DNA of 64,000 bases, taken from positions 2,976,001 to 3,040,000 of the forward strand of contig NZ_CP084265.1 of the NCBI RefSeq assembly GCF_022879595.1, read 5' to 3'. Below are positions 63,943 to 64,000 of this stretch, piece by piece. The notes below the pieces were generated by a model. That model saw only the letters and a list, made by a program, of their open reading frames with translations, was not told where the DNA came from and ran no database searches. Made by a program: the position numbers and the translations under genes. Every line of letters starts with the position of its first letter. Positions within the stretch are counted from its first letter, which is position 1. The DNA is from Caballeronia sp. Lep1P3. Its GTDB lineage: Bacteria; Pseudomonadota; Gammaproteobacteria; Burkholderiales; Burkholderiaceae.

Positions 63943-64000
63943 ATGAACACCAAGCTTCACAAAGTGTTGCCGATCAGCGCCGCAGCCGTGCTGTTCGCAA
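63943..64000 (+). CDS. Start of an exported protein, truncated by window edge
   Basis: Only the first 19 codons are present, from ATG 63943 with TGGAGACTTAC upstream. They read as a positively charged n-region followed by a hydrophobic stretch (MNTKLHKVLPISAAAVLFA), the beginning of a signal peptide. Whether it is a lipoprotein or a soluble exported protein cannot be told. Confidence 0.7.
   Translation, partial: MNTKLHKVLPISAAAVLFA

Overview
The window is about 64 kb of GC-rich chromosomal DNA (very high G/C at third codon positions). It looks like a member of Burkholderia sensu lato, most like Caballeronia or Paraburkholderia. The protein sequences and several gene neighbourhoods support this: RegB/RegA, argB followed by a HAD nucleotidase, metX-metW-ampG, gatCAB divergent from mreBCD-mrdA-rodA, queC-queE-queD, and many 4-bp ATGA/TGATG couplings. 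I saw no tRNA, rRNA, CRISPR array, insertion sequence or prophage. Most of the window is core genome with small accessory inserts.

Layout. 1-840: end of an SBF-like transporter and its terminator. 890-4467: LacI-type regulator, AGE-family sugar isomerase and PfkB kinase, apparently one operon behind a palindromic operator. 4558-5728: two small unknown proteins and a GST. 5973-9530: fused indolepyruvate oxidoreductase. 9531-12809: EAL phosphodiesterase divergent from a CPA1 antiporter. 12840-16697: uracil/xanthine permease, a candidate small RNA, RegA/RegB and a cysteine-rich CWC protein. 16867-18586: argB and a HAD nucleotidase. 18583-19181: a Phd/ParE-type toxin-antitoxin pair. 19315-23469: a SAM-II-type riboswitch, then metX, metW, ampG and an M48 peptidase. 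23466-28574: xth, ppk2 and gatCAB on the minus strand. 28953-35353: the rod-shape cluster mreB-mreC-mreD-mrdA-rodA. 35354-38863: Sel1 protein, HpcH/HpaI aldolase and queCED. 39080-41480: a visibly AT-richer island with a gene remnant, a lipoprotein glycoside hydrolase and a doubtful small basic protein. 41784-46095: PhyH dioxygenase, DUF3185, MscS, aldo/keto reductase and ferredoxin-NADP reductase. 46416-49508: a soluble NarL-type two-component pair and an APC amino-acid permease. 49734-57099: a seven-gene form-II (CoxL-like) molybdenum hydroxylase operon. 57133-59257: two convergent PepSY membrane proteins, each behind a Fur-box-like site. 59324-64000: SrkA kinase, small proteins, an MFS transporter, dienelactone hydrolase and the first codons of an exported protein.

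How the genes work together. The LacI/AGE/PfkB operon could turn mannose into fructose and then fructose 6-phosphate. MetX and MetW carry out homoserine acylation for methionine synthesis, and the SAM-sensing leader would shut them off when SAM is high. GatCAB makes Gln-tRNA and/or Asn-tRNA by transamidation. MreBCD, PBP2 and RodA form the elongasome. QueD, QueE and QueC make preQ0 for queuosine. The cox-like operon encodes a complete three-subunit molybdenum hydroxylase plus its MoxR/VWA/CoxG/XdhC maturation set, with unknown substrate.

The best leads are non-coding. One is a plus-strand structured RNA with its own terminator at about 14306-14414. Another is the SAM-II-type aptamer with an extra hairpin and a competing P1 strand before metX. 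A third is the set of three 10-bp-spaced repeats directly before mrdA. The toxin-antitoxin pair sits where, from memory, relatives carry slmA.
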